Shown: positions 5,868 to 9,007 of the stretch, piece after piece
How positions within the stretch are numbered: position 1 is the first letter of the stretch
How the letters are laid out: the number at the start of each line of letters is the position of its first letter
DNA from: Thiotrichaceae bacterium
GTDB taxonomy: Bacteria > Pseudomonadota > Gammaproteobacteria > Thiotrichales > Thiotrichaceae
DNA: 9,007 nucleotides
Direction of reading: 5' to 3'
Assembly (NCBI GenBank): GCA_027024625.1
Contig: JALVRY010000440.1
Location: 1-9,007 of the forward strand
Notes under the pieces: generated by a model
Told to the model about the DNA's origin: nothing
What the model saw: the letters and a program-made list of their open reading frames with translations, nothing else
Databases searched by the model: none
Translations under genes and position numbers: made by a program

Positions 5868-7163
5868 GTGAGACAAAATTTATTACGAGCAAACAGCGAT
5901 TTACTTCGCTATCCGATCCGAGAAGTTGTTGAGATTGGAAAACAGTTAGAAAAGCTTGGACACTTTTCTATGATATGGGAAAACATTGGCGACCCAATTA
6001 CCGCTGGCGAATCTGTTCCAGACTGGATTAAGGGTATCGTCAACGATACCGCCGCCAGCTCTGCCGCATTTGCTTATACTGACTCCCGAGGGGATATTAA
6101 AGCTAGGAAGTATGTGCTTGAACACTTTTCAAATGAAAAAGTATGCACAATTGATGACATCCTATTTTTTAATGGCTTAGGTGAAGCTATCAATAAAATA
6201 TTAAATCACCTACCCAAAGAAACGCGGGTACTTGTCCCGTCCCCCACCTACCCATCCCATGCTACCGCAGAAGCAATGCACGCGGGCTGTAATTTTATTT
6301 CTTACCAATTAGACCCTGAAAATAATTGGGAACCCAACCTAGAAGAAATAGAAAACAAGGTACGATATAACGAGCAAATTGTCGCTATATTAGTGATCAA
6401 CCCCAATAACCCAACAGGCAGCGTTTATCGTAAAGAAACGCTTGAAAAAATCGTTGCTATTGCTAAAAAATACGATTGCTTCCTGATTTTTGACGAAATC
6501 TATCATCACATGACATTTGAAGGAGTAGAAAACACCCTACTTCATGAAATTATTGGTGATGTACCCGGCATTAGTATGAAGGGTATCAGTAAAGACATAC
6601 CGTGGCCAGGTTCACGTTGTGGCTGGATCGAAATTTACAACAGTGAGAATGATCAGAACTTTCGTGATTACATTAAAATGTTACTGCTCGCAAAAATGCT
6701 GGAAGTTTGTTCAACAACATTACCACAGAAAATACTACCCACCATTTATTCTCACCCCAAATTTGAAGCCTTACTTAGCCAACGTATCAAAAAATATGAG
6801 CAACGTGCTGAAGAAGCTTATACATTCTTCTCCAAAATACCCCAAGTTAGAATCAACAAGCCTCGGGGCGTTTTTTACCTTGTTGTTGAGCTACTTGATT
6901 TACCCTACTCACAACTTGATGCTAAAACCAAATCCATTCGCATCCTTCTAAATAAGCTAGAAAAACAAACTATGCAGGAAGATTTCCAATTTTCTTACGA
7001 ATTAATGGGAAGCGAAGGCATCTGCGTTGTACCTCTCTCCGGCTTCGGCTCCCACTTAAACGGTTTTAGAATGACACTATTGCAAAATGATGATGCTGTC
7101 TTTAGTGAAACATTAGAAAAGATCGGTCGTAGCATTACGAATTACTATGGAGAACAGGCATGA
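5868..7163 (+). CDS. Fold-type I (class I/II) PLP-dependent aminotransferase, substrate unknown
   Basis: A 431-residue cytoplasmic enzyme of the aspartate aminotransferase fold. Key positions are present: NPNNPTG at 178-184 (Asn181 contacts PLP), FDEIYHHM with Asp209 and Tyr212, the SK motif with the PLP-binding Lys242, PGSRCGW with Arg250, and Arg401 in GFRMTLL for the substrate carboxylate. The start is a GTG with no clear Shine-Dalgarno sequence. It fits the expected N-terminus (LLRYPIREVVEIGKQLEKLG, then NIGDP), and no in-frame ATG lies close upstream. The stop overlaps the next gene by ATGA. In several gammaproteobacteria an ArsC-like gene of the same type lies beside lysine-biosynthesis (dap) genes, so an N-succinyl-diaminopimelate aminotransferase role is one possibility. 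The sequence does not show it, and an alanine- or aspartate-type transaminase is equally possible. Confidence 0.88.
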   Translation: MRQNLLRANSDLLRYPIREVVEIGKQLEKLGHFSMIWENIGDPITAGESVPDWIKGIVNDTAASSAAFAYTDSRGDIKARKYVLEHFSNEKVCTIDDILFFNGLGEAINKILNHLPKETRVLVPSPTYPSHATAEAMHAGCNFISYQLDPENNWEPNLEEIENKVRYNEQIVAILVINPNNPTGSVYRKETLEKIVAIAKKYDCFLIFDEIYHHMTFEGVENTLLHEIIGDVPGISMKGISKDIPWPGSRCGWIEIYNSENDQNFRDYIKMLLLAKMLEVCSTTLPQKILPTIYSHPKFEALLSQRIKKYEQRAEEAYTFFSKIPQVRINKPRGVFYLVVELLDLPYSQLDAKTKSIRILLNKLEKQTMQEDFQFSYELMGSEGICVVPLSGFGSHLNGFRMTLLQNDDAVFSETLEKIGRSITNYYGEQA

Positions 7164-7501
7164 TTATCTACGGCATTAAAAATTGCGACACCGTAAAAAA
7201 AGCTAAAAAGTGGCTAGAAAACAATAACATTGATTATGACTTTCACGATTTTCGTAGTGATGGGCTTAACCCTGTGCAACTTCGTTCGTGGATTGCAGAA
7301 GCAGGCTGGCAAACCTTACTCAACAAACGCAGTACAACATGGCGACAACTCCCTGATGAAACCAAAGAAAATATGGATGAAACTCTGGCAATTGCCGTAA
7401 TGGAAGATCAACCAACAATCATCAAACGCCCCGTACTCGAAACCGACAAAGGTATCATTGTTGGGTTTTCAGAAAAAAACTACACCGAAAAGTTGCTCTA
7501 A
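7160..7501 (+). CDS. ArsC/Spx-family thioredoxin-fold protein (YffB-like)
   Basis: A 113-residue small cytoplasmic protein of the ArsC/Spx/YffB family. It begins IIYGIKNCDTVKKAKKWLEN, with one cysteine (Cys9) at the active-site position and no second cysteine of a CxxC pair. The region after it (YDFHDFRSDGL), the NKRSTTWR motif and IKRPVLETDKGIIVGFSE are typical of the family. The absence of Spx-specific context and its proteobacterial type favour the YffB group, whose members are predicted glutathione-dependent thiol reductases of unknown substrate, over a true arsenate reductase. Its ATG overlaps the aminotransferase stop (ATGA), so the two are translationally coupled. The ribD start follows 11 bases after its stop. 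Confidence 0.88.
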   Translation: MIIYGIKNCDTVKKAKKWLENNNIDYDFHDFRSDGLNPVQLRSWIAEAGWQTLLNKRSTTWRQLPDETKENMDETLAIAVMEDQPTIIKRPVLETDKGIIVGFSEKNYTEKLL

Positions 7502-7512
7502 AAATATCCATT

Positions 7513-8628
7513 ATGTTTACACCAGACGATTACCGCCACATGAGCCACGCCCTTTATTTGGCAGAAAAAGGGAAATACACAACACACCCAAATCCAAGAG
7601 TCGGTTGCGTCATTGTCAAAGACCAAAAAATAATCGGGGAAGGCTTTCACAAGCGAGCAGGAGAAGCTCATGCTGAAATTCATGCTCTAAACATGGCAGG
7701 CGATTCAGCAAAAGGAGCAACAGCCTACGTCACCTTAGAGCCTTGCTCCCATACAGGCAGAACGCCACCCTGTGCTTCTGCACTCATTCAAGCCGATGTT
7801 AAACGTGTTATTGCCGCTATGCAAGACCCTAATCCATTAGTTGCTGGATCAGGGCTAAAAATGCTAAATAAAGCAGGTATAGAAACAGCCAGTGGCTTAT
7901 TAGAAGACAAAGCCAAGCAAATCAACGCGGGTTTCATCAAAAGAATGGAACAAGGTTTACCGTATGTACGCATCAAACTAGCAATGGGACTAGATGGCAG
8001 AACCGCGATGGCATCAGGTGAAAGCATGTGGATTACCGGCTCGGCTGCTAGACAAAATGTACAACATCTACGTGCCCAAGCAGACGCGATATTAACAGGC
8101 ACTGGCACGGTACTAATGGACAATCCTTCACTTAATGTTCGCCTTTCAGCAGCAGAGTTGAGCATTGATGGAGAGGTTCGACAACCCACGCGGGTTATCG
8201 TTGACTCAGACTTATCAACACCGGTAACAGCAAAACTATTAACTCTGGCAGGAGATACTTGGATTTTCACAAATTCACAAGACTCAAACAAAATTCAACA
8301 ACTAGAAGCGGCTGGAGCAAATATATTCAATATGCAGCAGCAAGGACGGCTTTCTCTAAAATCCGTACTACAAAAACTCGCCAAACAACAAATAAATGAA
8401 GTACATGTAGAGGCTGGTGCAACTTTATGCGGAGCTTTACTTGAGGAACAACTCGTTGATGAAATTATCATTTACATGGCTCCTCATATTATGGGCTGTA
8501 ATACTCGGGGTTTGTTTAATCTACCGCAGCTCAAAAAAATGCAAGACCGTATCACTATGAAAATACAAGATATTCGAGCAATCGGTGATGATTGGCGAAT
8601 TACAGCCACACCACAGTATTCAAATTAA
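7513..8628 (+). CDS. ribD: Bifunctional riboflavin biosynthesis protein RibD (deaminase and reductase)
   Basis: A 371-residue two-domain enzyme of usual length. It acts in the cytoplasm on the second and third steps of riboflavin synthesis: deamination of 2,5-diamino-6-ribosylamino-4(3H)-pyrimidinone 5'-phosphate, then NADPH-dependent reduction of the ribosyl side chain. The N-terminal deaminase domain (about 1-145) has the zinc site: His53 and the catalytic Glu55 in AHAEIHAL, and Cys78 and Cys87 in EPCSHTGRTPPC. It also has the NPRVGCVIV strand. The C-terminal reductase domain (about 148-366) has YVRIKLAMGLDGRTA, WITGSAARQ, and LTGTGTVLMDNPSLNVR. No clear Shine-Dalgarno precedes the ATG, but the family N-terminus and the 11-bp gap support it. 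No other rib genes are in view and no FMN riboswitch lies directly upstream, so ribD here seems driven from within the gene run. Confidence 0.96.
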   Translation: MFTPDDYRHMSHALYLAEKGKYTTHPNPRVGCVIVKDQKIIGEGFHKRAGEAHAEIHALNMAGDSAKGATAYVTLEPCSHTGRTPPCASALIQADVKRVIAAMQDPNPLVAGSGLKMLNKAGIETASGLLEDKAKQINAGFIKRMEQGLPYVRIKLAMGLDGRTAMASGESMWITGSAARQNVQHLRAQADAILTGTGTVLMDNPSLNVRLSAAELSIDGEVRQPTRVIVDSDLSTPVTAKLLTLAGDTWIFTNSQDSNKIQQLEAAGANIFNMQQQGRLSLKSVLQKLAKQQINEVHVEAGATLCGALLEEQLVDEIIIYMAPHIMGCNTRGLFNLPQLKKMQDRITMKIQDIRAIGDDWRITATPQYSN

Positions 8629-8636
8629 GGATTCCT

Positions 8637-9007
8637 ATGTTTTTCACAGGCCATGAAAAAAACACCACACCGATCATTCCCCTATCACCCAACTCGCTTA
8701 AGCAATGGCTTAAAGATAAGCCTGATAGCTGGAAAAACTGGGTTGCACAAAATGAATTTCAAGCAAAAGATCATCAGCTTTGTTTAATTCCCGCTGAAGA
8801 TGGCAGCATAGACCATGTATTAGTCGGTGCTGAGGAAAATGCAAATCCAACTTGGGTTCTTGCAAAGCTACCCACTCAACTTCCAAGGGGAGATTATCGT
8901 GTTGATAGTGCTTGGACTGAGCAACAAATAACACAAGCAATGATTGGCTGGGGACTAGGCGCTTATACTTTTGAAGCTTATCAACAAAATAAGCAAGATA
9001 TAATGGA
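8637..9007 (+). CDS. M17 leucyl aminopeptidase-family protein, N-terminal part (partial)
   Basis: Only the first 123 codons are in the window and the frame is open at the edge. The visible part has the pattern IIPLSPNSLKQWLKDKPDSW, then AKDHQLCLIPAEDG, VLVGAEEN, WVLAKLPTQLPRGDYRVDSA, and GWGLGAYTFEAYQQ. This ordering (hydrophobic start, a short PxxDG strand, a L-P-x-G-x-Y segment, then a GWxLGxYxFxxY helix) matches the N-terminal non-catalytic domain of a subgroup of M17 leucyl aminopeptidases. The metal-binding catalytic domain lies outside, so activity cannot be checked. AAGGA about six bases before the ATG, partly inside the ribD stop, and an eight-base gap place it in the same transcript as ribD. 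Confidence 0.75.
   Translation, partial: MFFTGHEKNTTPIIPLSPNSLKQWLKDKPDSWKNWVAQNEFQAKDHQLCLIPAEDGSIDHVLVGAEENANPTWVLAKLPTQLPRGDYRVDSAWTEQQITQAMIGWGLGAYTFEAYQQNKQDIM

Noticed and set aside
7502..7512. FMN riboswitch before ribD
   Set aside because: Only 11 bases separate it from the previous gene, which leaves no room for one.
7788..8291. Minus-strand 167-codon frame inside ribD
   Set aside because: It is antisense to a highly conserved enzyme and shows no family pattern of its own.
8710..8940. Minus-strand 76-codon frame near the right edge
   Set aside because: It lies opposite the M17-like frame, which has a ribosome-binding site and family pattern.

Overview
The window is AT-rich DNA that reads as the chromosome of a Gram-negative proteobacterium, most likely a gammaproteobacterium. 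Three things point that way: the yceD-rpmF-plsX-fabH order, an OmpA-type peptidoglycan-binding protein, and a cysteine-free bL32 of the proteobacterial type. I cannot resolve the genus from the sequence. No rRNA, tRNA, CRISPR array or complete insertion sequence is visible.

The left half (1-4217) is all on the minus strand. Read in the direction of transcription it runs yceD, rpmF, a strong hairpin terminator, plsX, fabH, a truncated CYTH-domain gene remnant, an AT-rich gap, an ECF-type sigma factor and, overlapping it, an anti-sigma factor cut by the window edge. YceD, bL32, PlsX and FabH form the familiar cluster joining ribosome/rRNA biology to the start of fatty-acid and phospholipid synthesis. 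The sigma/anti-sigma pair is a separate regulatory unit.

The divergent centre (4218-4823) is about 600 bp without a gene. It holds a sigma70-like promoter placed so close to yceD that the transcript should be nearly leaderless. It also holds a 159-bp palindromic element with 18-bp terminal inverted repeats, which looks like a MITE, and several smaller inverted repeats.

The right half (4824-9007) is on the plus strand. A membrane-anchored OmpA-domain protein stands alone. It is followed by a close-packed gene run: a fold-type I aminotransferase, an ArsC/Spx-family small protein sharing a 4-base ATGA overlap with it, the bifunctional riboflavin enzyme RibD, and the N-terminal part of an M17 leucyl aminopeptidase-like protein that leaves the window.

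Most genes are ordinary housekeeping genes. The parts worth a second look are the non-coding centre with its palindromic element, the near-leaderless yceD promoter, the decayed CYTH gene behind fabH, and the terminator that splits rpmF from plsX. I found no convincing new multi-gene system.
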